64,000 nucleotides of DNA from Fluviicola sp. (GTDB lineage Bacteria > Bacteroidota > Bacteroidia > Flavobacteriales_D > Crocinitomicaceae), in the NCBI RefSeq assembly GCF_029266855.1, contig NZ_JAQSWB010000001.1, positions 1,116,001-1,180,000 on the forward strand, written 5' to 3'. Below are positions 33,977 to 41,692 of this stretch, in pieces. The notes beneath the pieces were generated by a model. The model ran no database searches and was not told where the DNA came from. It worked only from the letters and a program-made list of their open reading frames with translations. The position numbers were made by a program, and so were the translations under genes. Position 1 is the stretch's first letter, and every line of letters begins with the position of its first letter.

Positions 33977-34726
33977 GTGCAGTTAATACTAGAAATTACT
34001 CAGCAAAGCATTGCAGCTTTCCAGCTTACCGGAAGTGAAATTCAGTTATTGGAAAAAGCAAATTGTACGAAAAGAACCGATACAGGCTACAAAGAAGTTT
34101 TGACCCAGGTAATTGAAAAGATAGGGAACCTGGACCGTTTCGAAAATTTCTCCTGCTCCTATTTTTCACAAGAGTTTTGCCTGGTGCCAAATTCCTTATT
34201 TGCAGCCTCAACACCGGAAGTTTTACTGCAGTATACTGCCCACAAAACGATTTCAAAAAGCGATACGGATTACAATCGACTGCCTGAATGGACTTCGGTA
34301 ATCATATACCAACTCCCGATGTGGGTAAAATCAGTACTTATCCTCAAAGCGCCAAGAATTGTTATTCAACATGAAATTGCTCACCTTCTCCGGCATTTGA
34401 CTACCGGTTCACTGATTCCATTGCGCAGCCATTTGGTGATGCATGAAGAACAATTTTCATTAGTAGTTCGAAAGGACGGAAACATTGCTCACACGAGTAT
34501 CCAGGAATACCAGACGGAGGAAGACATTGTATACCATTTGGCAACAGTCTTCACTCAACTTAAAATAGATTCGAAGAATGAATTATTTATTCATGGTACC
34601 GGAGAACAGATCGAAAGTATCCAAAAACGCCTGGCATCACATTTAAAGAAAATCAATTTGTTTGAACAAACGAAAGTCGAAATACAAGCATCCACTCATC
34701 TTCAATATCAGACACTGTGCGTATAG
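33977..34726 (+). CDS. DUF3822 family protein
   Basis: 249 residues. The GTG at 33977 is the only start available: a TAA stop lies four codons upstream in frame and no ATG occurs before residue ~114. DUF3822 proteins are Bacteroidota-specific and show a split actin-like fold with strands such as LILEITQQSIAAFQL and NELFIHGTGEQIESI at the C-terminal half; function is unknown. The position just before rsmD and coaD is the usual one for this family. Its last 10 bases overlap rsmD, so both are translated together. Confidence 0.8.
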   Translation: MQLILEITQQSIAAFQLTGSEIQLLEKANCTKRTDTGYKEVLTQVIEKIGNLDRFENFSCSYFSQEFCLVPNSLFAASTPEVLLQYTAHKTISKSDTDYNRLPEWTSVIIYQLPMWVKSVLILKAPRIVIQHEIAHLLRHLTTGSLIPLRSHLVMHEEQFSLVVRKDGNIAHTSIQEYQTEEDIVYHLATVFTQLKIDSKNELFIHGTGEQIESIQKRLASHLKKINLFEQTKVEIQASTHLQYQTLCV

Positions 34727-35256
34727 TTAGAGGTATCTACAAAGCAAGAAGGTTTAGTCCTCCTAAAAGTTTTCCTTCAAGACCCACAACGGATTTTGCA
34801 AAAGAGGGAATCTTCAACGTACTTGAAAACAGATACAGCCTGTTCAATCTCAATATATTGGATCTGTGTGCAGGAACCGGAAATATTTCATTGGAATTCC
34901 TGTCACGGGAAGCCGGAAATGTAACTTCACTTGATAAAGATCCGGTTTGCATCAAATACATGTATAAGCTCAAAAAAGAGTTGGGAATCGGAGATGAATG
35001 GCTGATCACTAAAAACGAAGTACGAGGTTACCTTGACAATTGCAGCGAGACCTTTGATCTGATCTTTGCCGATCCACCCTACGCCTTGACGTTTCACGAT
35101 ACGATAGTCCGCATTATTCGTGAACGCAAACTATTAAATCCGGGCGGAATTTGCTTGATTGAACACGGAAAGCAAACAGATCTGACACAGGAAAGCGGAT
35201 ATTTGGAAACCAGAAACTTCGGTAATGTTTACTTTAGTTTCTTTCAATTCGAATGA
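34717..35256 (+). CDS. rsmD: 16S rRNA (guanine966-N2)-methyltransferase RsmD
   Basis: 179 residues, normal for RsmD. Starts with a GTG inside the end of the DUF3822 gene. MRIVRGIYKARRF and RPTTDFAKEGIFNVL are the conserved N-terminal RNA-binding part; ILDLCAGTGNISLEFLSR is SAM motif I; IFADPPYAL (~117-125) is the catalytic DPPY motif for N2-guanine methylation. It methylates G966 of 16S rRNA during small-subunit assembly. The following coaD starts one base after its stop codon. Confidence 0.93.
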   Translation: MRIVRGIYKARRFSPPKSFPSRPTTDFAKEGIFNVLENRYSLFNLNILDLCAGTGNISLEFLSREAGNVTSLDKDPVCIKYMYKLKKELGIGDEWLITKNEVRGYLDNCSETFDLIFADPPYALTFHDTIVRIIRERKLLNPGGICLIEHGKQTDLTQESGYLETRNFGNVYFSFFQFE

Positions 35257-35257
35257 C

Positions 35258-35719
35258 ATGAAAAAAAGTGCATGCTTCCCGGGATCCTTTGATCCCTTTA
35301 CCAAAGGTCATGAAGATATCATCAGAAAAGGTCTTGGCTTATTTGATGAAATAGTCATTGCTGTTGGAATAAATTCCACGAAAAACTATTTATTCCCGCT
35401 TGAAAAAAGATTACAGCACATCAAAAGCTGTTTTAAGGATGAACCTAAAATTCGTGTGATCACCTACCAAAAACTGACTGTGGAAATGTGTCAGGACGAA
35501 GGATGTAACTATATTCTGCGCGGACTGAGAGATGTGAAAGACTTCAACTACGAAGTCCCGATCGCATTAATGAACCGTTCAATGACTGAGATCGAAACTG
35601 TTTTTTTAATCCCTGACACTTCTCTTTTCGCGATCAATGCAACCATTATCCGGGAAATCTATAAAAATGGCGGGAAAATTGATAAGTATGTAACAAATTT
35701 CGAACAGCTCGTTAATTAG
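35258..35719 (+). CDS. coaD: Phosphopantetheine adenylyltransferase CoaD
   Basis: I use the ATG at 35258, which gives MKKSACFPGSFDPFTKGHEDII; a frame start at 35225 would overlap rsmD. 153 residues. CFPGSFDPFTKGHED holds the nucleotidyltransferase T/HxGH motif (here TKGH), YILRGLRDVKDFNYE the RG signature, and LFAINATIIREI matches the ISSS/TxxRE motif. It transfers AMP from ATP to 4'-phosphopantetheine, the fourth step of coenzyme A synthesis. Co-transcribed with rsmD (1-base gap) and the downstream thioredoxin-like gene (2-base gap). Confidence 0.95.
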   Translation: MKKSACFPGSFDPFTKGHEDIIRKGLGLFDEIVIAVGINSTKNYLFPLEKRLQHIKSCFKDEPKIRVITYQKLTVEMCQDEGCNYILRGLRDVKDFNYEVPIALMNRSMTEIETVFLIPDTSLFAINATIIREIYKNGGKIDKYVTNFEQLVN

Positions 35720-35721
35720 AC

Positions 35722-37149
35722 ATGAACAAGTATTGCATCCTCTTATTCGTTTCCATTGTATTTTCCCAGGTCTATGGTCAATCCCTAACTGAAATAACGG
35801 GTTTTGCACCTGCATACGCGGGAAAAGAAATAGAAGTTTACCAGATTTCTGATTTTATTACGCTTCGGGAAGAGCGAATAGCTTCATCAACCGTGAAACC
35901 CGACAGTACATTCAGTCTTGTCTTTAATTTGGATGAAACCCGTAAACTGATTTTGAAATCCGGGAATAACAAAGCAAATTTGTTTGCAAACCCTGGGGGA
36001 AAATACGATGTGCTATTCCCCGAAATAAATAAATACGATCCGTATAATCCATCCGGGAACAACGTAGAACTCGTTTTCTTCAATTTGGGAAAAGAGGATA
36101 TCAACTATAAAATCCTGGAATTTAACAGATGGAACGATGAATTTGTTGCCAGGTACTATACCAAACATAATGCAGATTCGAAATACTTTGTTGCCAGACT
36201 CGATACCTTTAAACTGGATGTCGAAAAATACTACAAGGCTGACACAACTGATAAATACTTTAATTATCACAGGAGATATACCATTGCAAAACTGGATGAT
36301 CTGCGCTTTGTAGGAAGCCGGAATCAATATGAAAAATTTGATTTCTACATCCGTTCGACCCCGGTTTACTATCAAAACGAAGCCTACATGCAGTATATTC
36401 TGCATTTCTATGAAAAATTACTCCCACGTATCAATTCAGAATTGAATAATAAGGTATATCTGGGAATATTGAAGTCAAGTCCGACCGTGATTGCCAAAGC
36501 ACTTTCCCAGGAATACACATTAACCAAACAATACAAACTTCGGGAGTTGGTCATGCTGAAAACGCTTTCGGAGTGTTACTATGAAAAGGATTATCCGCAA
36601 ACCAATATCCTGACGATTCTCGACAGTATTTCGAAAAACGCATTGTATCCTGAAAACAAGATCATTGCCCAGAATATCCGTTTTCGGCTAACAGAATTAA
36701 GCCAGGGATCCAAAGCTCCGGATTTCCTGATTAAAGATGAAAACAAGGACCTTACCCTCCAGAATTTTCAAAAGAAATACCTCTATTTATTTTTCGTAGA
36801 TCCCACGAGCCTGGATAATATGAAGCAAATGAATCTTTTGAAACCTATTTATGAACGTTACAAAGAGAATATCAACTTTGTAATGGTCTACAAGGATAAA
36901 AGCGGGATTGATCTGGCTAAATTAAAAAACGAACTTCCCTGGACGGTTATTTCGGGTAAAGAGAGTAATTCCATTTTCAAAAACTACAATGTGGTCAATT
37001 ATCCCTATTACCTGTTGATCGACCCCTTCGGTTATGTGGTAAGCGCTCCTGCTTTGGGGCCAATGCCGAATGGTTCATATGAAACCATTGACAAAACCTT
37101 CTTTATGATCCAGAAAGCACTTAAAGAAGGGAACGGAACCGATCGCTAA
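35722..37149 (+). CDS. Periplasmic thioredoxin-like protein lacking CxxC
   Basis: 475 residues with a signal peptide (~1-19, ending VYGQ). The N-terminal ~110 residues resemble the DUF4369-like domain often fused to TlpA in Bacteroidota; a helical middle follows (~120-325). The C-terminal ~140 residues show a thioredoxin/TlpA fold: SQGSKAPDFLIKDENKDLTL, then YLYLFFVDPTSLDNMKQM where the WCxxC should be, and NYPYYLLIDPFGYVV with the cis-Pro loop. The catalytic cysteines are absent, so it is probably not a redox enzyme and may act as a binding or scaffold protein. Last gene of the coaD operon. Confidence 0.8.
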   Translation: MNKYCILLFVSIVFSQVYGQSLTEITGFAPAYAGKEIEVYQISDFITLREERIASSTVKPDSTFSLVFNLDETRKLILKSGNNKANLFANPGGKYDVLFPEINKYDPYNPSGNNVELVFFNLGKEDINYKILEFNRWNDEFVARYYTKHNADSKYFVARLDTFKLDVEKYYKADTTDKYFNYHRRYTIAKLDDLRFVGSRNQYEKFDFYIRSTPVYYQNEAYMQYILHFYEKLLPRINSELNNKVYLGILKSSPTVIAKALSQEYTLTKQYKLRELVMLKTLSECYYEKDYPQTNILTILDSISKNALYPENKIIAQNIRFRLTELSQGSKAPDFLIKDENKDLTLQNFQKKYLYLFFVDPTSLDNMKQMNLLKPIYERYKENINFVMVYKDKSGIDLAKLKNELPWTVISGKESNSIFKNYNVVNYPYYLLIDPFGYVVSAPALGPMPNGSYETIDKTFFMIQKALKEGNGTDR

Positions 37150-37188
37150 ATAAGAGTTCTTATTTCAAACTCAGCTTAGAAAGGTTCA

Positions 37189-37217
37189 TTGTTATTCGCG
37201 AATTCGAGTTATTTTTA
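37189..37217 (+). promoter_or_regulatory. Promoter of the nitroreductase gene
   Basis: TTG (37189-37191), 18 bases, then TATTTTTA (37210-37217), close to the Bacteroidota consensus, 16 bases before the ATG. Confidence 0.45.
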
Positions 37218-37233
37218 CACTAAAATTGAAAGA

Positions 37234-37818
37234 ATGCGTTACAATCTAAGTGAAGTAACAGCGATTATTCGCGATCGAAGAACCATTTACCCGGAACAAT
37301 ACAGTACTCGAAAAATTCACAAAGAGCAAATAGAACTTTTGCTGAACAATGCAGTTTGGGCGCCAACTCATGGAATGACGCAGCCATGGAGATTCATTGT
37401 TTTCAGGGAAAATGCATTGAATGACTTGTCAGAAACCCTGGGAAGCATTTACCTTTCAGAAATTCCAAAGGAAAAACAAGTGGACAGCAAACTGGGAAAG
37501 CTAATGAGCAGACCCAAAATGGCCAGTGCCGTGATCGCAGTTGTTTTAAACCGGGAAGAAGATACCCGGATTTCAGAAGAAGATGATTTTGCTGCAATCT
37601 CATGCGCCATTCAAAATATGCACTTAACAGCAACAGCACAAGGAATCGGGGCATTCTGGTCCACTCCGGCTATAATGAAATCCGAACGCTTCAATGATTT
37701 TTTGGGTTTGGGAAAAGGACAACGCTGTGTTGGCTTGTTTTACCTGGGTTATCCAGCTGTCGAATGGCCCAAGGGTCAGCGAAAACCCATTGAATACCTC
37801 ACAGAGTGGAAACAATAA
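37234..37818 (+). CDS. Nitroreductase family protein
   Basis: The ATG at 37234 (MRYNLSEVTAIIRDRRTIYP) is chosen because the promoter-like box ends 16 bases before it; an earlier in-frame TTG would overlap that promoter. 194 residues. The family start motif IIRDRRTI (R/S-rich FMN-binding), VWAPTHGMTQPWRFIVF and GIGAFWSTPAIM, then YLGYPAVEWPKGQRKP are hallmarks of FMN-dependent NAD(P)H nitroreductases of the YdjA-like type. Substrate unknown. Confidence 0.88.
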   Translation: MRYNLSEVTAIIRDRRTIYPEQYSTRKIHKEQIELLLNNAVWAPTHGMTQPWRFIVFRENALNDLSETLGSIYLSEIPKEKQVDSKLGKLMSRPKMASAVIAVVLNREEDTRISEEDDFAAISCAIQNMHLTATAQGIGAFWSTPAIMKSERFNDFLGLGKGQRCVGLFYLGYPAVEWPKGQRKPIEYLTEWKQ

Positions 37819-37893
37819 CTCAGGCAAATCAACGTTAGTTTACCAACTAAACAAATAGATAACCCGTTTAAAGTAGAAAGAGAACAAAGTACA

Positions 37894-38664
37894 ATGCAGA
37901 AATCCATATTTATATTATTTATTTGTGCTTTTTCGCTTATTTCCTATGGACAAAAACGAAAAAAAGAACGATTCCCTTCTTACTTTGGAATTGTAGCAGC
38001 TCCGGTCATTCCAAACAATTTCATAGGCGCGGTTCATACTGAAATAAAGGATAGCTCAGAGTCAATGACCGCTGACTTTCATAATAAATGGGGTTTTACA
38101 TTTGGAGCGACTATCCGGATCGGATTATCGAAGAATATTAGTCTTGAAACAGGGATATCACAGGTAAGACGTATCTATAACGTGGGTATTTCAATCCCCG
38201 ATTCAAATATTTACGACAGCCAGAAACTTTCGTTTGTCAATTACGACATTCCGCTGAATGCACTTTTCTACGTTAAACTGACGGAAAAATGGTATGCAGA
38301 TGCTTCTTTGGGAGTTTCTATTACTCATTATCCTTCAGATGTCCAGGATTCCATGCTCCCTGAAGCGAAAAAAGCTATTTTCATCCAGGGCAGAAGAACC
38401 GAAAGTACTTATTTCGCCTTCAATGCCGGTTTTGGGTTTGAATACCGCACGGAAAAAGCAGGTACATTCTTCTTAGGATTCGGAGCAAAAGTTCCGTTCA
38501 AACCACCCCTTTTTGGAGTTGCTATTTTTAGACAAAGCGGAACAGCGAAACAGTTCTTTGCTTACGACCCGATTTCTGCAGGATATTTCACAATTGATTT
38601 CAGGTATTTTATCCCGACACCAAAAAAGAAAAAGGATCCTGTAAACCAACCTCTTATAGAATAA
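37894..38664 (+). CDS. Outer-membrane beta-barrel protein (PorT-like)
   Basis: 256 residues with a signal peptide (~1-19, ending SYGQ). The mature part alternates amphipathic strands and turns (GFTFGATIRIGLSKNISLETG, split by turns; WYADASLGVSITHY; FNAGFGFEYRT; TFFLGFGAKVPFKPP), the pattern of a small eight-to-ten-stranded barrel of the outer-membrane beta-barrel/PorT group. The C-terminus has a Lys-rich tail (PKKKKDP). Its stop codon touches the ATG of the cupin gene, so the two are probably one transcript. No specific partner in T9SS can be asserted. Confidence 0.75.
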   Translation: MQKSIFILFICAFSLISYGQKRKKERFPSYFGIVAAPVIPNNFIGAVHTEIKDSSESMTADFHNKWGFTFGATIRIGLSKNISLETGISQVRRIYNVGISIPDSNIYDSQKLSFVNYDIPLNALFYVKLTEKWYADASLGVSITHYPSDVQDSMLPEAKKAIFIQGRRTESTYFAFNAGFGFEYRTEKAGTFFLGFGAKVPFKPPLFGVAIFRQSGTAKQFFAYDPISAGYFTIDFRYFIPTPKKKKDPVNQPLIE

Positions 38665-39147
38665 ATGGAACTTCCTGCAAGAGCACAAGAAATTATTGAA
38701 AAATTCAATTTAAAAAGTCATCCTGAGGGTGGCTTTTATGTTGAAACCTACCGTTCTGCGGAAATCATCCCCGGAAAAGACCGCCAGCTTCTGACAAGCA
38801 TTTATTTCCTGATCACTGGAAACAGTATTTCGAGGTTTCATCGCATTCAATCGGATGAGTGCTGGTATTTTCATGAAGGTTCTCCCCTGCTCGTTCACAG
38901 TATTTTGCCAAACGGAGAACACCAGGTCACGGAACTTGGGTTGGATCTTACTCAAAATGAAGTTCCCTTCCATGTGGTTCCGGCCAAAACCATTTTCGGT
39001 TCACATTTGAAAGATGATAAAGGTTATGCCTTTGTTTCATGTGCAGTAGCTCCCGGTTTCGATTTCAGGGATTTCGAATTGTTTTCTTTTGAAGAATTAA
39101 TGAAGCTTTACCCAACTCATCGATCCATTATTACTAAATTGACATAA
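38665..39147 (+). CDS. Cupin_5 (DUF985) family protein
   Basis: 160 residues. SHPEGGFYVETYRS (~18-31), TSIYFLITGNSISRFHRI, DECWYFHEGSPLLVH and FEELMKLYP are the usual motifs of the DUF985 cupin family, a single double-stranded beta-helix barrel. His residues in RFHRI and YFHEG may bind metal. The biochemical role of the family is not settled. It begins directly after the beta-barrel stop and ends one base before the CPBP gene. Confidence 0.88.
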   Translation: MELPARAQEIIEKFNLKSHPEGGFYVETYRSAEIIPGKDRQLLTSIYFLITGNSISRFHRIQSDECWYFHEGSPLLVHSILPNGEHQVTELGLDLTQNEVPFHVVPAKTIFGSHLKDDKGYAFVSCAVAPGFDFRDFELFSFEELMKLYPTHRSIITKLT

Positions 39148-39148
39148 G

Positions 39149-39685
39149 ATGTCAAAATGGAGAATCTACTTATTGGGATTTGCTACTTTATTGATGGCTC
39201 CGCTTGGCTGGCTCCTTTGCGGGATGCCTGAAATTACTGAATTCCTTCAACTGGAGCATATCACAAGTATTTGGACTGGAATCGGGATTGAATTCGGAAT
39301 CGCATTTGGTATCCTGATGCTTATTTTTACCAACACCGAAACAGCCAGGAAAAGTTTCTCCGTTCAGCATCAACTGATCAAATCCCTGCGCTTGAACCTC
39401 TTTGATATTCTCTTTTTGTCACTTTGCGCCGGATTCGGTGAAGAAATCCTGTTTCGAATTGCCATTCAGCAATGGCTCCATCCGGTTCTCGCAACGATTG
39501 CTTTTGTTGCAATTCACGGTTACATCAATCCGAAGGATTTAGAGACCACCAAATACGGCTTGCTCGTTTGCTTATTTATTTTGGTATTGAGTTATGCTAT
39601 TTCAGGCGAACAGGGCTTGTGGTTTTGCATCGCTGCCCATGCAAGTTATGATTTCGTATTATTTTATTTCTGGGGACGGAATTAA
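39149..39685 (+). CDS. CPBP-type intramembrane protease
   Basis: 178 residues with five or six membrane segments. GFGEEILFRIAIQQWL (~97-112) contains the EExxxR catalytic motif; FVAIHGYIN gives the FxxxH motif and AHASYDFVLF the final His-containing motif. These define CPBP/Abi (CAAX protease-like) glutamic-type proteases. Substrate unknown. It overlaps the 3' end of the leucine-rich-repeat gene by four bases on the opposite strand. Confidence 0.85.
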   Translation: MSKWRIYLLGFATLLMAPLGWLLCGMPEITEFLQLEHITSIWTGIGIEFGIAFGILMLIFTNTETARKSFSVQHQLIKSLRLNLFDILFLSLCAGFGEEILFRIAIQQWLHPVLATIAFVAIHGYINPKDLETTKYGLLVCLFILVLSYAISGEQGLWFCIAAHASYDFVLFYFWGRN

Positions 39686-40410
39686 GGTTCTATGTAAATC
39701 ACCAGCCGGTTGGTTTGTTGTGAAAGGAAGCAAACCGGAAACACAATCGAAGGATCTGCTTTGATTTTTTCAAGCATCCTTAAACTGCAGGCGGATTCCG
39801 GGATATTCAGCATTGCCCCTGCATACTGTAAATTCAATTCTCTCAATCCACGCATATACTGCATTGAATCCGGAAGTTTGTTCAGATTATTGAAACTCAG
39901 ATCCAGGAATTGCATGGACGATAAATACCCCAGATCTTCCGGAAGCTTTTGAATCGAATTCCGGTTCAGCTCCAATTGTTCCAATTTGTTCAGCTTCCCT
40001 AATGAATCAGAAACAAAAACCAGCTTATTGTTGGAAAGAAACAGGCGTTCCAGATTTTGAAGCCTGCAAATGCAGTCAGGAATCGAATCAATATCATTAT
40101 AAGCCAGGCTAAGCACCTTTAAGTTCTTTAAGTCACAAATTGACTTCGGAAACGATTTAAGTTGATTACGTCCAAGATAAAGCACTTCCAAATTCTGAAG
40201 ATTCGTTATTTCAGGATCAATGTCAGTGATCTTATTCCCAAAGAAAGACATTTTCGTAATGGTGGAATCGTAATATAACTCGTATGGGATTGCTGTCAGA
40301 TTCTTGTAATTCATAAAAACCTCTCTTCCTTTCGTTCTGGTGGAAGTTACAATGGAACATGCCGAACAAATGCTTAAAACAAACGCTATGAAAAAAAGAT
40401 TGCGGATCAT
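39682..40410 (-). CDS. Leucine-rich-repeat lipoprotein
   Basis: The ATG at 40410 gives MIRNLFFIAFVLSICSAC, a lipoprotein signal sequence with a lipobox Cys; an upstream frame start at 40461 would hide it. About 242 residues with seven tandem ~23-residue leucine-rich repeats (pattern LExLxLxxNxLxxxPxxIxxLxN), e.g. LKVLSLAYNDIDSIP and LEQLELNRNSIQKLP. Such proteins are surface or periplasmic binding proteins. Convergent with the CPBP gene by a 4-base overlap. Confidence 0.8.
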   Translation of the reverse strand: MIRNLFFIAFVLSICSACSIVTSTRTKGREVFMNYKNLTAIPYELYYDSTITKMSFFGNKITDIDPEITNLQNLEVLYLGRNQLKSFPKSICDLKNLKVLSLAYNDIDSIPDCICRLQNLERLFLSNNKLVFVSDSLGKLNKLEQLELNRNSIQKLPEDLGYLSSMQFLDLSFNNLNKLPDSMQYMRGLRELNLQYAGAMLNIPESACSLRMLEKIKADPSIVFPVCFLSQQTNRLVIYIEP

Positions 40411-40532
40411 TACACCCGAAAGTACAATAATTCGATTAACTCCGCAATCTGTATCAGACAATCTTATTTCCGGGTAAAACGTTCTGTCACATAGCTGTAA
40501 GTAGTTATGCTGTTAAGTATTTATAAAAAATC

Positions 40533-40572
40533 TTAAACGAAATAAGTCGTTTAAACCAAATCACATAATTTG
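40533..40572 (+). promoter_or_regulatory. Inverted repeat TTAAACGA-N6-TCGTTTAA before a -7-like box
   Basis: A perfect 8-base inverted repeat (40533-40540 and 40547-40554) lies just upstream of TAATTTG (40566-40572), which is one base short of TAnnTTTG, and 36 bases before the Spy-like gene. It overlaps where a -33 element would be, so a repressor or activator site is plausible. Confidence 0.35.
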
Positions 40573-40607
40573 CATCCTAAGAATAATAATCATAAAAATA
40601 GTTTAGT

Positions 40608-41042
40608 ATGAAGACAGTAATTTTAGCATTGGCAGTCCTTGTTGGAGGATCAGCGATGGCTCAGCAGCCAACGAAAAAAGAGCGCAAAACAGCAGAAGAA
40701 AGAGCTACAGCTTCGGCTCAGAGAATGACCACTAAACTCGGTTTGAACGAAACTCAAAAAACCAAAATCCATGACATCAATTTGGGAATTGCTCAAAAAA
40801 ATGATGCAATTCGCGATAACACCTCTTTAACCAGAGAGCAAAGAATGGCTCAATTGGAAGAAACTCGCACCTCCCGTAACGCGCAATACAAAGAAGTATT
40901 GACCAGCGAACAATATGCAAAATACGAAGCCTGGGAAAAAGAAAGACATGCAAAGATGGAAGCAAAGCGTGCTGAAAAACAAGATGCCAAAGGTAAAAAA
41001 CCGGGCACACCACCGGCTGAAGATATGGAAGATGATTTATAA
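40608..41042 (+). CDS. Small periplasmic Spy/LTXXQ-like protein
   Basis: 144 residues with a signal peptide (~1-18, ending AMAQ). The mature part is all-helical and strongly charged: KLGLNETQKTKIHDI and LTREQRMAQLEE, then LTSEQYAKYEAWEKER, each recalling the LTxxQ motif of Spy/CpxP-type envelope chaperones and the DUF4890 family of Bacteroidota. The tail is disordered and Pro/Asp-rich. A role in envelope stress is inferred from the family only. A perfect palindromic terminator follows. Confidence 0.7.
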   Translation: MKTVILALAVLVGGSAMAQQPTKKERKTAEERATASAQRMTTKLGLNETQKTKIHDINLGIAQKNDAIRDNTSLTREQRMAQLEETRTSRNAQYKEVLTSEQYAKYEAWEKERHAKMEAKRAEKQDAKGKKPGTPPAEDMEDDL

Positions 41043-41075
41043 AAAAAGGGATGCGATTAATCGCATCCCTTTTTT
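41042..41075. terminator. Bidirectional terminator between Spy-like gene and msrA
   Basis: Palindrome GGGATGCGATTAATCGCATCCC (41048-41069 in two parts) with A-run before and T-run after; serves both convergent genes. Confidence 0.9.
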
Positions 41076-41078
41076 GAT

Positions 41079-41609
41079 TTATTTCAATCTATCTGCAAAA
41101 ATCTTTTTGAACTTCTCGTATTTTGGTCTTACTACCGCCTGACAATAGGCATTTCCAGGATTTAGTTCCAGGTAGTTTTGATGATAATCTTCCGCTGGGA
41201 AGTAATTTGAGACAGGTGAAATCTCTGTAACAATCGGGTTTTCCCATACACCTTCCTCCGTCAGTTTTGCCTTGTAAGCAAGTGCTTTCTCCTTTTGATC
41301 TGCATCGTGATAAAAAATCACCGAACGGTATTGTGTGCCCACATCATTCCCCTGGCGGTTTAGTTGTGTCGGATCATGAACAAACCAAAATACTTCCAGT
41401 AATTCATCAAATGAAATAAGCGATTCGTCATATACAACCCGCGCTACTTCCGCGTGGCCCGTAGTTCCTTCAGTTACTTGTTTGTAAGTAGGCTTATCCA
41501 CGTGCCCTCCAGCATAACCGGAAGTAACGGAAATTACACCTTTCAGATCTTTATAACATGCCTCTATGCACCAAAAACATCCGGCACCCAATGTGGCTTC
41601 TTTTATCAT
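41079..41609 (-). CDS. msrA: Peptide methionine sulfoxide reductase MsrA
   Basis: 176 residues, the length of a single-domain MsrA. LGAGCFWCIEACYKDLKGV contains the GCFWC motif with catalytic Cys11; SGYAGGHVDKPTYKQV, GHAEVARVVYD and FFxxHDPTQxNxQGND-like FVHDPTQLNRQGND complete the family signature, and a C-terminal Cys (NAYCQAVV) can resolve the disulfide. It reduces methionine-S-sulfoxide in proteins. A -7 match TATTTTTG (41623-41630, minus) lies 13 bases before the ATG. Confidence 0.95.
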   Translation of the reverse strand: MIKEATLGAGCFWCIEACYKDLKGVISVTSGYAGGHVDKPTYKQVTEGTTGHAEVARVVYDESLISFDELLEVFWFVHDPTQLNRQGNDVGTQYRSVIFYHDADQKEKALAYKAKLTEEGVWENPIVTEISPVSNYFPAEDYHQNYLELNPGNAYCQAVVRPKYEKFKKIFADRLK

Positions 41610-41622
41610 GTGTTCTTTTTAT

Positions 41623-41630
41623 CAAAAATA
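41623..41630 (-). promoter_or_regulatory. -7 element of msrA
   Basis: TATTTTTG on the minus strand matches TAnnTTTG, 13 bases before the start codon. Confidence 0.4.
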
Positions 41631-41692
41631 CGTGAAGTTTTAAAATCCGGACTACTCATTGAACGAAAGAGTTTGTTTACTTTTGCTCTATC

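Noticed and set aside
35722-37149. Calling this gene a TlpA-type disulfide reductase
   Set aside because: The catalytic CxxC is missing, so the enzymatic name would be misleading.
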